Below are positions 1 through 8,624 of a stretch of DNA of 64,000 nt, piece after piece. The notes under the pieces are model-generated. The model was not told where the DNA came from. It searched no databases and saw only the letters and a list, made by a program, of their open reading frames with translations. Both the position numbers and the translations under genes were made by a program. The stretch is from Roseburia sp. (lineage in GTDB: Bacteria > Bacillota > Clostridia > Lachnospirales > Lachnospiraceae): NCBI GenBank assembly GCA_017937095.1, contig JAGBEG010000007.1, forward strand, positions 248,001-312,000, given 5' to 3'. The number at the start of each line of letters is the position of its first letter. Within the stretch, counting starts at the first letter, position 1.

Positions 1-39
1 GGAAGAAACGCGCAGTATATGCGGGAAGGAAAGCTATAG
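1..39 (+). CDS. 3' end of an upstream gene (partial)
   Basis: Frame 1 is open from the window edge to a TAG at 37-39 and encodes GRNAQYMREGKL. The stop lies 12 bases before the next start codon and abuts that gene's AGGAGG ribosome binding site, so the two are probably in one operon. Twelve residues are too few to assign a family. The call rests only on the open frame and the tight spacing. Confidence 0.35.
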   Translation, partial: GRNAQYMREGKL

Positions 40-51
40 GAGGAGAAAGCA

Positions 52-1443
52 ATGTATGATTTACTGATAAAAAACGGAACAGTGGTAACGCCTGAAAATA
101 CAGGAATCAAGCACATTTACGTCAGGGACGAGAAAATTGTGGCGGTCACATCCGAGCTGCTGAATGAACCGGTGAAAAAGACGATCGATGCGGCAGGCTT
201 ATATGTCTATCCGGGATTTATTGACACGCATGTGCATTCCAGAGACGGCGGAAGCACGCACAAGGAAGATTTCTATCATTCCACCAGGGCAGCCGCGGCG
301 GGCGGCATCACCACGATTTTTGAAATGCCAAACGCCGTGCCCGCAGTGGTGGATAAGGAGAGCTTTCAGGCGCAGAAAGCGAATCTGCTTAGCAAGGCGA
401 ATGTGGACTTTGCCATGTGGGGGCTGTGTATCGGAGCGCTCAATAACGACAAGCTTATGGAACTGTCGGAATGCGGGGTAGGGGCATTCAAGTTTTTCTG
501 GGGGTACGCGATAGACCAAAAGACATATTCCCTGATCTATAACTATGACCCGGCGGATTCCAGCGTGATACCGCCCTTTGATGACGGCGAGGTGTACGGG
601 ATATTTCAGGCGGTGGCAAAGACGGGAAAGCCGATTGCCATTCATGCGGAAAATGCAGATTTGATTAAGTCGCTGACCGCCAATATCAGGGTGGAGGATT
701 ACGAAAATGAATTTGAAGCGCTGTTGGCGTGCCGTCCGAATCTGGCGGAAGAGCTGGTCGTAAACACGGCAATCCAGTATTCCAGGGAGACCGGGGCAAG
801 GCTGCATATTCTTCATATCAGCGCAAAAGAAACGGTGGACATGGTAAAGAGGGCGCAAAAGGAGCAGATTCCCGTAACGGGGGAGACCTGCCCCCACTAT
901 CTGTATCTCACCAACGAGGACTATGACAGAATCGGCAGCATGATCAAGTGTTACCCGCCGGTGCGCAGAAAAGAAGACCAGAAGAAGCTGTGGGAGGGGT
1001 TAGAGGACGGAACGCTCATGTTGGTCTGCTCTGACCACGCACCCCACACCCCCGAAGAAAAGGAGGGCAGCCTTTTTAAAATCCCTTCCGGCATGTGTGG
1101 TCTGGAGACGCTGGTACCGTTAATGCTGCAGGCGGTCAATGACGGCAGGATAAGCAGGCAGCAGCTTGCAAGCGTATTGTCGGAGGAACCTGCAAAAATG
1201 TTTGGGATTTATCCGAGGAAGGGGTCTTTGGAGACAGGAACGGACGCGGATATCTCGATTGTGGACTTTGACCGGGAATATGAGGTGCATAAGGAGGATT
1301 TTCAGAGCGTCAGCAAGGTCACAGCGTTTGACGGAATGAAGATCAAAGGAAAACCGGTATACACCATTTTGCGGGGGAATGTCATTATGGAGAATGGAAA
1401 GGTGAAGGAGGATACGCCGATCGGAAGATTTATAAAGGCGTAA
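52..1443 (+). CDS. Allantoinase / dihydropyrimidinase-type cyclic amidohydrolase
   Basis: A 463-residue cytoplasmic metallo-amidohydrolase of the allantoinase/hydantoinase/dihydropyrimidinase family, which opens five- or six-membered cyclic ureides. The binuclear metal site is visible: HxH at residues 60/62 in the FIDTHVH motif, the candidate carboxylated lysine K147 in GVGAFKFF, H198, H255 and the catalytic D328 in CSDHAPH. The segment GETCPHYL (277-284) is closer to allantoinases than to hydantoinases. Length is normal for the family. The start is set by AGGAGG a few bases upstream. It opens a run of ring-opening hydrolases, so the natural substrate could be allantoin, a dihydropyrimidine or another cyclic ureide. 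The family is certain, the substrate is inferred. Confidence 0.85.
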   Translation: MYDLLIKNGTVVTPENTGIKHIYVRDEKIVAVTSELLNEPVKKTIDAAGLYVYPGFIDTHVHSRDGGSTHKEDFYHSTRAAAAGGITTIFEMPNAVPAVVDKESFQAQKANLLSKANVDFAMWGLCIGALNNDKLMELSECGVGAFKFFWGYAIDQKTYSLIYNYDPADSSVIPPFDDGEVYGIFQAVAKTGKPIAIHAENADLIKSLTANIRVEDYENEFEALLACRPNLAEELVVNTAIQYSRETGARLHILHISAKETVDMVKRAQKEQIPVTGETCPHYLYLTNEDYDRIGSMIKCYPPVRRKEDQKKLWEGLEDGTLMLVCSDHAPHTPEEKEGSLFKIPSGMCGLETLVPLMLQAVNDGRISRQQLASVLSEEPAKMFGIYPRKGSLETGTDADISIVDFDREYEVHKEDFQSVSKVTAFDGMKIKGKPVYTILRGNVIMENGKVKEDTPIGRFIKA

Positions 1444-1446
1444 TAT

Positions 1447-1466
1447 TTATAACAAAATTGTTATAA
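1447..1466. promoter_or_regulatory. Perfect 8-bp inverted repeat after the allantoinase gene
   Basis: TTATAACA and TGTTATAA are separated by AAAT, giving a symmetrical 20-bp site four bases after the stop codon. It could be an operator or a weak hairpin. It is AT-rich and has no T-run, so it is not a standard terminator. Confidence 0.3.
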
Positions 1467-1556
1467 GGGATAGCCGAAAACGATATTGGAAAAAGAAAAA
1501 TAACCCAATTATAATATGCATATGCAGACAAAGGGGTTTGCACACAAATTAAATAT

Positions 1557-1603
1557 TATAATTGCAAAGGGGCAGCGGTATCAGTGATACGGCTGCCTTT
1601 TTG
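1557..1603 (+). terminator. Consensus -10 box followed at once by an intrinsic terminator hairpin
   Basis: A perfect TATAAT lies at 1557-1562. From 1571 the sequence GGCAGCGGTATCA pairs with TGATACGGCTGCC, a 13-bp stem with one G-G mismatch, followed by TTTTTG at 1598-1603. The hairpin separates the first hydrolase from the second gene. Because it sits where transcription from the TATAAT would begin, it may be either a plain terminator of the first gene or an attenuator of the genes downstream. TTTGCA (1537-1542) and TGCAAA (1563-1568) flank the -10 box as an inverted repeat. Confidence 0.55.
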
Positions 1604-1660
1604 TCGAAAACTATGTATTCGCAGTACATAAAAAAACAAAAACAGAAGGGAATGGGTGAG

Positions 1661-2563
1661 ATGGTAAATTTAAAATTGGGCGATGGAATTGTCTGGCCAA
1701 ATCAGGCGGACATTGCAGTTATGGTCACCTTTGATTTTGACGCGGAATATTTAAGAATATCCAGAAATGACGATGGCGTCATAAATTTTGCAGATATGTC
1801 CAGAGGCCTGTACGGACCGAATGAGGGCTTAGAGCGATGCTTAAAGGTGCTAGAGGACACCGGGATCAAATCTACCTTCTTTATTCCGGGGAAAATCGCG
1901 GAGCGTTATCCTGAGAAGGTAAGAGAAATCGCATCAAAAGGACATGAGCTTGCATACCACGGTTACGAGCATGAAAGCGAGATTGGTTATCCGATCGAGA
2001 AAGAAATCAGGAACATGGAAAGGAGCGAGAAAATCTTAGAAGAGCTTGGAGGAAAGAAAATCGTAGGGCACAGGGGTTGCTACAACATCATACAGCCGTA
2101 CACCATAGATCTGATCCGAAGCCGCGGCTACAAATACAGCTCTGTCATGAAGGACAGGGACTGGGCGTACCTGTATCCGGGAAAGGAAGGAGAAGCCCCG
2201 GTCGCAGAGCTTCCGACAGAGCATACGCTCGACGATGTGACATATTTTTACTTTTCCTACTGCAAGCCGGTCAATAAGAGCAACTATACCTCGGAATATG
2301 TGAAAGGCATCTGGACGGATTATTTTGATGAACTGTGCAGGGAAAAGGACAAGGTCTTTGTGTTAAAGCTTCATCCGCAGCTCATAGGCAGAGCGAGCAG
2401 GGCGCGGATGTTAAAAGAATTTATTATTTATATGCAGTCAAAAGGTGCATGGATTGCGACCTGCGAAGAAGTGGCGGACTACGTTATAGCGCACGCGAAG
2501 GAGGAAAATCCCACACGGTCTGCCGGGCGCTGCGCCTGCATGGAAAAGGAGGGGATGGCATGA
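1661..2563 (+). CDS. PuuE-type polysaccharide deacetylase-fold cyclic amide hydrolase (first copy)
   Basis: About 300 residues with the NodB/polysaccharide-deacetylase fold. The metal-binding Asp pair is in TFDFDAEY and the HxxxH element is in YHGYEHE, followed by GHRGCYN. The lack of a signal peptide and the overall layout resemble the PuuE (metal-independent allantoinase) / HpPgdA / cyclic imidase branch, not secreted chitin deacetylases. ATG 1661 is preferred because AAGGG lies 10 bases upstream; ATG 1652, three codons earlier, has that box almost touching it. It ends in an ATGA overlap with a paralogue, so the two are translationally coupled. The likely role is ring-opening of a cyclic ureide or imide; the substrate is unknown. 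Confidence 0.75.
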   Translation: MVNLKLGDGIVWPNQADIAVMVTFDFDAEYLRISRNDDGVINFADMSRGLYGPNEGLERCLKVLEDTGIKSTFFIPGKIAERYPEKVREIASKGHELAYHGYEHESEIGYPIEKEIRNMERSEKILEELGGKKIVGHRGCYNIIQPYTIDLIRSRGYKYSSVMKDRDWAYLYPGKEGEAPVAELPTEHTLDDVTYFYFSYCKPVNKSNYTSEYVKGIWTDYFDELCREKDKVFVLKLHPQLIGRASRARMLKEFIIYMQSKGAWIATCEEVADYVIAHAKEENPTRSAGRCACMEKEGMA

Positions 2564-3390
2564 AAGGAAAATCGATAAAATGGCCGGACGGAAAGAGAAT
2601 CGCAATTATGCTGGCATTTGATATTGACGGAGAGACGCTCTGGATGTGCCGAGGTATGGATCATATCACGAATTTTTCCAGAGGAAGATATTCCACCTTA
2701 CAGGCAATTCCAAGAATCCTTAAGATGCTGGAAGAGGAGGGCGTAGTGGCTACCTTCTTTACACCGGCGTGGATTGCAGAAAAATATCCGGGAGTCATTA
2801 AGGAAATCGCGGCGCAGGGACATGAAATCGGTTATCACGGATATCTTCATGAAGTGTTTAAAAACAAGGAGGACGAAGACGCCCAGATGGAAAAAGCGGA
2901 GGCGATCATTGAGGAGATTACCGGAAGCAGACCGAAAGGAAATCGTGCACCGAACGGAGATGTCTACGACTACAGTCTGGGGCTCTGGTTAGAACGCGGC
3001 GAGATTTACAGCTCCAACTGGCGGGACAGCGACGGTCCGTTCGTTCATGAAATAAACGGCAAAAAGATTCCGTTAGTGGAGGTGCCGAAGGATTCCGTTT
3101 TGGATGACACCGCTTACGACATGTATACGGAATGCGCGCCGATACATCTGAATCTGCGCAGCGGAAAAGAGATGACGGATGTCTGGCGGGAGGAATTTGA
3201 CGCATTGGCGGAGGAGAACCGGATGATTAACTTTGTCATGCATCCGCAGTTTATCGGACGGCCGCATAATATCTGCCATTTGAGAAAGCTGATTCAGTAC
3301 ATGAAGGAAAACGGAGCATGGTTTGCCACCAACAGCCAGGTGGCGGAACATGTGCTGAAGGAGGAAGGGCTATGGCAAAATTACCGATAG
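2560..3390 (+). CDS. PuuE-type polysaccharide deacetylase-fold cyclic amide hydrolase (second copy)
   Basis: 276 residues, same family as the gene before it: LAFDIDGE supplies the Asp pair, YHGYLHE the His pair, GNRAPNGD the next conserved segment and NFVMHPQFIGR the C-terminal motif. The start ATG at 2560 overlaps the stop of the preceding gene (ATGA) and has AAAGGAGGGG upstream. The 3' end overlaps the following M20 gene by 19 bases. No signal peptide is visible, so it acts in the cytoplasm. Two adjacent paralogues suggest either a hetero-oligomer or two related ring substrates. Confidence 0.75.
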   Translation: MKGKSIKWPDGKRIAIMLAFDIDGETLWMCRGMDHITNFSRGRYSTLQAIPRILKMLEEEGVVATFFTPAWIAEKYPGVIKEIAAQGHEIGYHGYLHEVFKNKEDEDAQMEKAEAIIEEITGSRPKGNRAPNGDVYDYSLGLWLERGEIYSSNWRDSDGPFVHEINGKKIPLVEVPKDSVLDDTAYDMYTECAPIHLNLRSGKEMTDVWREEFDALAEENRMINFVMHPQFIGRPHNICHLRKLIQYMKENGAWFATNSQVAEHVLKEEGLWQNYR

Positions 3391-4604
3391 AATTGCACAG
3401 CGTAGAGGATATTGCCTATGCGGAATACCTGTTTGATAAATTTTATGCGGTCGGAAGCACCGGAACAGGAGGGGTCACAAGACTTGGTTATACGGAGGTC
3501 GAGGACGAGATGCATGAGGTGTTCCGGCAGATCGGCGAGGAAAACGGCTATGCGTACCTGACAGATGAGGTCGGAAATTCGTACGTCTGTAATTCGGACG
3601 AACAGGGGTACTATCTGATTGCTTCGCATCTGGATTCCGTGATCGAAGGCGGGCGCTACGACGGGGTTGCCGGGGTCATAGCAGGGCTTATGGTGCTCTA
3701 CTGGATCAAAAAGAACGGGCTTACGATACCGGTGCGCGTGGGTGCTTTCCGCTGTGAGGAGTCGAGCAACTTTGGGAAATGCACAATCGGAAGCGGGCTG
3801 ATTACGAATGAGACCTATAAGCATGATGTCGGGGAGGCGGTTTCGAAAGCCGGAAAGACATTAGCAGAAATTTTCAAAGAGCGTGGGTATTCGCTCCAGC
3901 CGAAACGAATCAGAGGTGTGAAAGAGTATATTGAGCTTCACATCGAACAGGGCAAGGTCTTAGAGGAATACGGCGAGAAGCTCGGCATCGTCAGCACGAT
4001 TGCGGGACCCAGACGGTTTATGCTCCATGTCATCGGGCAGGCGGAGCACTCCGGCGCAACGCCGATGGATATGAGAAACGACGCGCTCTGCGGCGCAGCG
4101 GAGATCATCACCGAGATCGAGAGCATCGGCAGGGAAGAGAAGATGTGGAAATCGGTTGCGACTGTGGGAGTCATCCAGAACGAACCGAACGCATTAAATG
4201 TCATTCCGGGCGAAGTGACACTCGGCGTTGATATGCGCGGGGTCGATACAGACAGCCTTGAGAGGATGGAGAACCGCATGAAAAGCTCGGCGAAGAAAAT
4301 CTGCGAGAAGCGGGGACTTACCTTTTACAAGGAAAAAATCAGTGAGATACCGCCGATTGACATGTCCCGTGATATGCAGGAGGGACTTGGCGCGGTGGCG
4401 AAGCGGCTTAAAATTCCGCACCGGATCATGATGAGCGGTGCGGGGCATGATGCGATGTCCTTTGCAAATATCTGTGACACGGCGCTGTTATTTATCCCCT
4501 GCGACAAGGGAGTCAGCCATAACAAAAAGGAATTTGCTACCATAGAAAGTATCTGTGACGGCGCGATCGTCATTTATGAGTATCTGAAAGGAGAATCAAT
4601 ATGA
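3372..4604 (+). CDS. M20-family Zn hydrolase (allantoate amidohydrolase / N-carbamoyl amino acid hydrolase)
   Basis: 410 residues of the amidase/hydantoinase-carbamoylase branch of peptidase family M20. The metal ligands are visible as H86 in ASHLDS, D97 in RYDGVAG and E129/E130 in RCEES. HIEQG and the dimer-domain motif GQAEHSGATPMDMRNDA are diagnostic for allantoate amidohydrolases and N-carbamoylases. The family releases ammonia and CO2 from N-carbamoyl groups after ring opening, which fits the ring-opening enzymes on both sides. It starts inside the previous gene (GGAAGGGCTATG) and ends in an ATGA overlap with the next one. Allantoate versus an N-carbamoyl-beta-amino acid cannot be decided by eye. 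Confidence 0.85.
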   Translation: MAKLPIELHSVEDIAYAEYLFDKFYAVGSTGTGGVTRLGYTEVEDEMHEVFRQIGEENGYAYLTDEVGNSYVCNSDEQGYYLIASHLDSVIEGGRYDGVAGVIAGLMVLYWIKKNGLTIPVRVGAFRCEESSNFGKCTIGSGLITNETYKHDVGEAVSKAGKTLAEIFKERGYSLQPKRIRGVKEYIELHIEQGKVLEEYGEKLGIVSTIAGPRRFMLHVIGQAEHSGATPMDMRNDALCGAAEIITEIESIGREEKMWKSVATVGVIQNEPNALNVIPGEVTLGVDMRGVDTDSLERMENRMKSSAKKICEKRGLTFYKEKISEIPPIDMSRDMQEGLGAVAKRLKIPHRIMMSGAGHDAMSFANICDTALLFIPCDKGVSHNKKEFATIESICDGAIVIYEYLKGESI

Positions 4605-5878
4605 TATTGATAAAAGACGGACGTCTGGTCGATCCGCTCAGTAAAATAGATGAAATCCGCGATCTTGTCATTGACGGGGACCTGGTGAAATACATAGGAA
4701 AATTTCACAGGAGCGAGGAATACGAGCGCATCATTGAGGCAAAGGGCTGTATCGTAGCGCCGGGGCTTGTGGATGTCCATGTGCATTTCCGCGATCCGGG
4801 CTTTGAATACAAAGAAGATATGGAAAGCGGCGAGCGCGCAGCGTTTGCAGGAGGATTTACAACAGTAGTCTGCCGGACCAATACGAACCCGATCGTGGAC
4901 AATACGAAGGTGCTCGATTATGTGGTAGAGAAGGCGTCGAAGCGAAAACTGCATATTTACTCCACTGCGGCAATCACAAAGGGCTTTGAGAACAAGGAGC
5001 TGACCGATATGGAACAGCTTAAGGCGCACGGGGCAGTCGGCTTTACGAACGATGCCGCAGCGATCATGGACGTAAATCTGATGATTCGGGCAATGCAGGA
5101 GTGCGAACGCCTTGCAGTTCCCATCAGTGTCCATGACGAGCATCCCGAATTGGTCGGCGTACTTGGAATCAACGAAGGGAAAATCTCGGAAGAACTGAAA
5201 ATCACGGGTTCCCCGAATATGGCGGAAGATACGATGGTGGCAAGGGACTGTATGCTGGCGCTTCACACAGGCTGTACGGTCGTCATCCAGCATGTGAGCA
5301 CCGAGGCGTCCGTACAGCTTATCCGAATGGCACAGAAGATGGGGGCGAAGGTGCTTGCGGAGGTCACGCCGCATCATCTGTCACTCACGGAGGATGCGAT
5401 ACACAAATTCGGCGCGGACGCCAAGGTAGACCCGCCGCTCCGCACGAGCAGGGACCGGTTTGCGTTGTTAGAGGGACTGCGGGACGGAACGATCACCATT
5501 ATCGCAAGCGACCATGCGCCGCACAGCAGAGAGGAGAAGGACAGCGGGCTGCTCGATGCGCCGACCGGAATCATCGGGCTTGAGACGGCGCTTCCCGTCT
5601 GCGTGACATACCTTGTGAAAAAGGGACATCTGACTATGTGGAAGCTGATTGAAAAGATGTCGTTAAATCCGGCGCAGCTCTATAATCTGGACGCCGGGTA
5701 TATCGCGGAGGGCTGTAAGGCGAATATCGTGATTTTTAACGAGGAAGAATCGTTTTCGGCAGATCATTTTGAGTCCAAGTCGGACAGTTCGCCTTACAGG
5801 GGCGAGCGGCTGTTCGGCAAGATCAAATATACCATCTGCGACGGACAGATCGTGTATGAAAGTGAGGAGAGAGAATAG
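4601..5878 (+). CDS. Dihydroorotase-type amidohydrolase (PyrC class I-like)
   Basis: 425 residues. The metal site includes H60 and H62 in DVHVHFRDPG, H in IQHVS and Asp in IASDHAPHS. AEVTPHHLSLT and KVDPPLR are hallmarks of class I dihydroorotases, and GAVGFTND occupies the place where that class has an Asp instead of a carboxylated lysine. No pyrB, pyrK or pyrD is nearby. The gene is coupled (ATGA) to a catabolic hydrolase, so it may be a catabolic cyclic ureidase recruited from the dihydroorotase family and not the biosynthetic enzyme. Substrate assignment is an inference from neighbours. Confidence 0.75.
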   Translation: MILIKDGRLVDPLSKIDEIRDLVIDGDLVKYIGKFHRSEEYERIIEAKGCIVAPGLVDVHVHFRDPGFEYKEDMESGERAAFAGGFTTVVCRTNTNPIVDNTKVLDYVVEKASKRKLHIYSTAAITKGFENKELTDMEQLKAHGAVGFTNDAAAIMDVNLMIRAMQECERLAVPISVHDEHPELVGVLGINEGKISEELKITGSPNMAEDTMVARDCMLALHTGCTVVIQHVSTEASVQLIRMAQKMGAKVLAEVTPHHLSLTEDAIHKFGADAKVDPPLRTSRDRFALLEGLRDGTITIIASDHAPHSREEKDSGLLDAPTGIIGLETALPVCVTYLVKKGHLTMWKLIEKMSLNPAQLYNLDAGYIAEGCKANIVIFNEEESFSADHFESKSDSSPYRGERLFGKIKYTICDGQIVYESEERE

Positions 5879-5879
5879 C

Positions 5880-7034
5880 GTGAAGAAGCTGGTACTTAGT
5901 GGAAAAGGCATCGTTACAGGGAGCGGGAGCATCGCGTACCTGAAAGAGATATCATACAAGAAAGCATTTCTGGTGACAGGAGGACATTCCATGCAGCGGT
6001 CAGGAGTGCTTGATAAGGTGCAGGCATATTTAAAGGAGGCAGGCTGCGGGAGCACGGTCTATGCCGGAATCGGCAAGAACCCGACAATTGACGAGGTGCG
6101 GGCGGGACTTGTCTGTATGAAGGAGATAGAGCCCGACGTTGTCATTGCAGTCGGCGGCGGTTCTGCGATGGATGCGGCAAAGGCAATGCTCCTTTTCTAT
6201 GAGTTCCCGGAATTGAACTTTGAAAACGTGCTCGAGAAGAACGCGGCGGGAGAAATTCCGGCGGAGCGGAAAACAGGGCTGATCTGCGTGGCGTCGACCT
6301 CAGGTACAGGCTCTGAGGTGACACGCGGCACTGTGATTACCGATACCTGACAGGAGCTTAAGGTTCCGATCATGACGGACTGTCTGCGGCCGGACATTGC
6401 GATTCTGGATGCCGATATCACGATGACGATGCCGAAGCAGATTGCAGCCGAGACAGGCATGGATGCGCTGACACATGCGATAGAGGCGTACACGAATCAC
6501 AATCTGGATGATTTCGATGAGGGGCTTTGCATGGCTGCGATCCGGGGCATTATGAAATGGCTCCCGGTTTCGTATCAGGAAGAAAGCAAAGAAAGCCGTG
6601 AGAAGATGCACAATTATCAGGCGATGGCGGGAATCGGCTTTGCAAATGTCGGGCTCGGCATGGTGCACGGAATCGCACATTCCTTCGGGGCGGCATTTAA
6701 TATGGCGCATGGTCTTACGAATGCGGTGATCCTGCCGTATGTTCTTAAGTATAACAGCAGAAATGAGACGGTGGCAGAAAAGCTTTCGGAGCTCTCTTAC
6801 CATTGCCGCTGTGACGATATCATCCGCGCAATCGAGGAGATGAGAGAAACGCTTCATATACCGGAATCATTTGCAGCGGCGGGACTTTCCGAAGAAGACT
6901 TTAAGAACAAACGGGAACTTCTGATAGAACATGCCATGCTCGGCGCAACGAAGGTCAATCCCGTCGTGATGGATATAGAGAGCATGAGCCGGATGATCGA
7001 TACCGTATATTACGGAGGAACTATAGATTTTTGA
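5880..7034 (+). pseudogene. Iron-containing alcohol dehydrogenase interrupted by an in-frame TGA
   Basis: The reading frame of a 384-codon type III (Fe2+) alcohol dehydrogenase is complete except for TGA at 6348-6350 (codon 157). Before it lie the nucleotide-binding motifs GGGSAMDAAKA and GTGSEVTRG. After it, in the same frame, lie GMDALTHAIEAYT and HGIAHSFGAAFNMAHG with the metal ligands. Start GTG 5880 has AGGAGAGAG upstream and follows the previous stop directly. No frameshift or other lesion is present. CGA, AGA or GGA would each become TGA by one change. The residue falls in a loop between the domains. Possible readings are a recent nonsense mutation, a sequencing error, readthrough, or restart at ATG 6372 giving two domain-sized halves. 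The family would reduce a semialdehyde or aldehyde. Confidence 0.75.
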
Positions 7035-7088
7035 TTGCAAGAAAAGGGAAATATAGCTTTTTCCTTTTCACGGATGGAGGTTAATGAG

Positions 7089-8369
7089 ATGGAAAGCATG
7101 TATGAACGGTGTAAAAAGGTGATGCCTGCGGTTGCAAACAGGGCGACCCAGCTTGGAATCGTCGATTCGGAAGGGTGCTATCTGTACACGGAGGACGGCA
7201 GAAAGGTACTCGATTTTGCGAGCGGGGTCGCGGTGAATAACCTTGGAAATAAGAACAAACGGGTCGTGGCAGCGATCGAAAAGCAGCTTGAGACGATGAT
7301 TCATGTCGGACACAATGTTGTCTACAATGAATCGTATGTGCGTCTGGCGGAGAAGCTTGTGGAACTGACCGGAGGAGATACGATGGTGTATTTCAGCAAT
7401 TCCGGCGCGGAGGTAAACGAGGGCGCGATGAAGCTTGCAAAATATGTGACAAAACGCCCCGGAATCATCGCATTTAAAAACTCCTTTCACGGACGGACGA
7501 TCGGATGCGCGTCGATTACCGGTTCCAATGCGAATTACCGGAAATTCTACGAGCCGCTTCTGCCAAGCGTTTACTGGGCGGAATATGCGAACTGCTACCG
7601 CTGTCCGTTCGGACAGAAAGAGGGCTGCTGCAAGATGGAATGTCTAAAACAGTTCGATGAGATTTTCCACAAGCTCATCGACCCGGAATGCGTTGCGGCG
7701 ATCATGTTAGAGCCGGTGCAGGGGGAAGGCGGCTATATCGTTCCGCCGAAGGCATTCTTAGAGGGAATCCGGAAAATCTGCGACGACAACGGAATCCTGC
7801 TGATTTTTGATGAAGTACAGACAGGTGTAGGAAGAACGGGAAGACTTTATGCTTCGGAGACCTTCGGCGTCCGCCCGGATATATTTACCTCCGCGAAGGC
7901 ATTGAGCGGCGGAATCCCGCTTGCCGCCGTGATAGCCAAAAAAGAAATCATGGTAAAATGGCCGGCAGGGGCGCACGGCGGCACGTTCGGGGGAAATCCC
8001 CTCGCCTGCGCAGCGGCGCTTGAGACGTTAAGCATTATTGAGGAAGATGATCTGCTCGCCCATTGCAGGGAGATGGGCGATTATTTCCTGAAGCGGTTAC
8101 AGGAATTGCAGGCGAAATATCCCACGGTCATCGGGGATGTCCGCGGCGTCGGGCTGATGATCGCAATGGAAATCGTCACGGAAACGGGCGGGCCGGATGC
8201 GGCGCTGACTGCCAAAATCAAGGATGCCGCATTGGAAAAGGATCTGCTGCTTCTGACCTGCGGAAGCGATCACAATGTGGTGCGCTTTATCGCTCCGCTG
8301 ATCGTCACGGAGAAAGAGATTGATACGGCGGTCACGGTGCTGGATGAGATTTTGGGGGAAAGTGTTTGA
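7089..8369 (+). CDS. Class III PLP-dependent aminotransferase (omega/beta-amino acid type)
   Basis: 426 residues of the GABA/acetylornithine/beta-alanine aminotransferase group. FSNSGAEVNEGA binds the cofactor phosphate, FDEVQTGVGRTG carries the cofactor-binding Asp, and the Schiff-base lysine is in TSAKALSGGIP. A cysteine-rich insert (YANCYRCPFG, GCCKMEC) is found in GabT-like enzymes of Firmicutes. ATG 7089 is chosen because GGAGG lies 8 bases upstream. As the last gene of the hydrolase cluster it could turn the released beta- or gamma-amino acid into a semialdehyde, which the adjacent dehydrogenase would reduce. The amino donor and substrate are not evident. Confidence 0.85.
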   Translation: MESMYERCKKVMPAVANRATQLGIVDSEGCYLYTEDGRKVLDFASGVAVNNLGNKNKRVVAAIEKQLETMIHVGHNVVYNESYVRLAEKLVELTGGDTMVYFSNSGAEVNEGAMKLAKYVTKRPGIIAFKNSFHGRTIGCASITGSNANYRKFYEPLLPSVYWAEYANCYRCPFGQKEGCCKMECLKQFDEIFHKLIDPECVAAIMLEPVQGEGGYIVPPKAFLEGIRKICDDNGILLIFDEVQTGVGRTGRLYASETFGVRPDIFTSAKALSGGIPLAAVIAKKEIMVKWPAGAHGGTFGGNPLACAAALETLSIIEEDDLLAHCREMGDYFLKRLQELQAKYPTVIGDVRGVGLMIAMEIVTETGGPDAALTAKIKDAALEKDLLLLTCGSDHNVVRFIAPLIVTEKEIDTAVTVLDEILGESV

Positions 8370-8408
8370 GGCTGGTTTCTGCGCAGAAGCAGCGTATGAT
8401 GGAAAAGG

Positions 8409-8436
8409 GAGAGCGGTGCAGCCGTTCTCTTTTTTT
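8409..8436 (+). terminator. Intrinsic terminator of the hydrolase/aminotransferase cluster
   Basis: GAGAGCGG pairs with CCGTTCTC (one G-T pair) around TGCAG, followed by seven T residues. It closes the nitrogen catabolism cluster about 40 bases after the aminotransferase stop. The rest of the gap up to 8624 is AT-rich and probably holds the promoter of the transport genes; no box in it is clear enough to call. Confidence 0.8.
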
Positions 8437-8624
8437 CGTAAAAGTAAAAAATAGACACCCAATTTAAAATTTCATACCTGAAAATCAGAACCCGGATACG
8501 GCATAATAAAATTAAAAAATCGAAAAATATTCCACTATTTTAAAAATTCAGTCTCTGTTATCTCTCTGTGGCTGGTGCTACGATTTAAGTGTCAAAAAAA
8601 TAAACCAAATGGGAGGGTTATGAC

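Noticed and set aside
199..897. Long open frame on the minus strand inside the allantoinase gene
   Set aside because: It is fully opposite a well-conserved gene, has no ribosome binding site and reads as low-quality Arg/His/Cys-rich protein.
4601..5878. Biosynthetic dihydroorotase in a pyrimidine operon
   Set aside because: No other pyrimidine biosynthesis gene is present and the gene is coupled to catabolic hydrolases; the family remains dihydroorotase-like but the role is left open.
6348..6380. Selenocysteine insertion at the TGA of the alcohol dehydrogenase
   Set aside because: Only a four-base-pair hairpin follows, no SECIS-like stem is evident, and the position is a surface loop of the family without a catalytic Cys. 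A nonsense change or sequence error is simpler.
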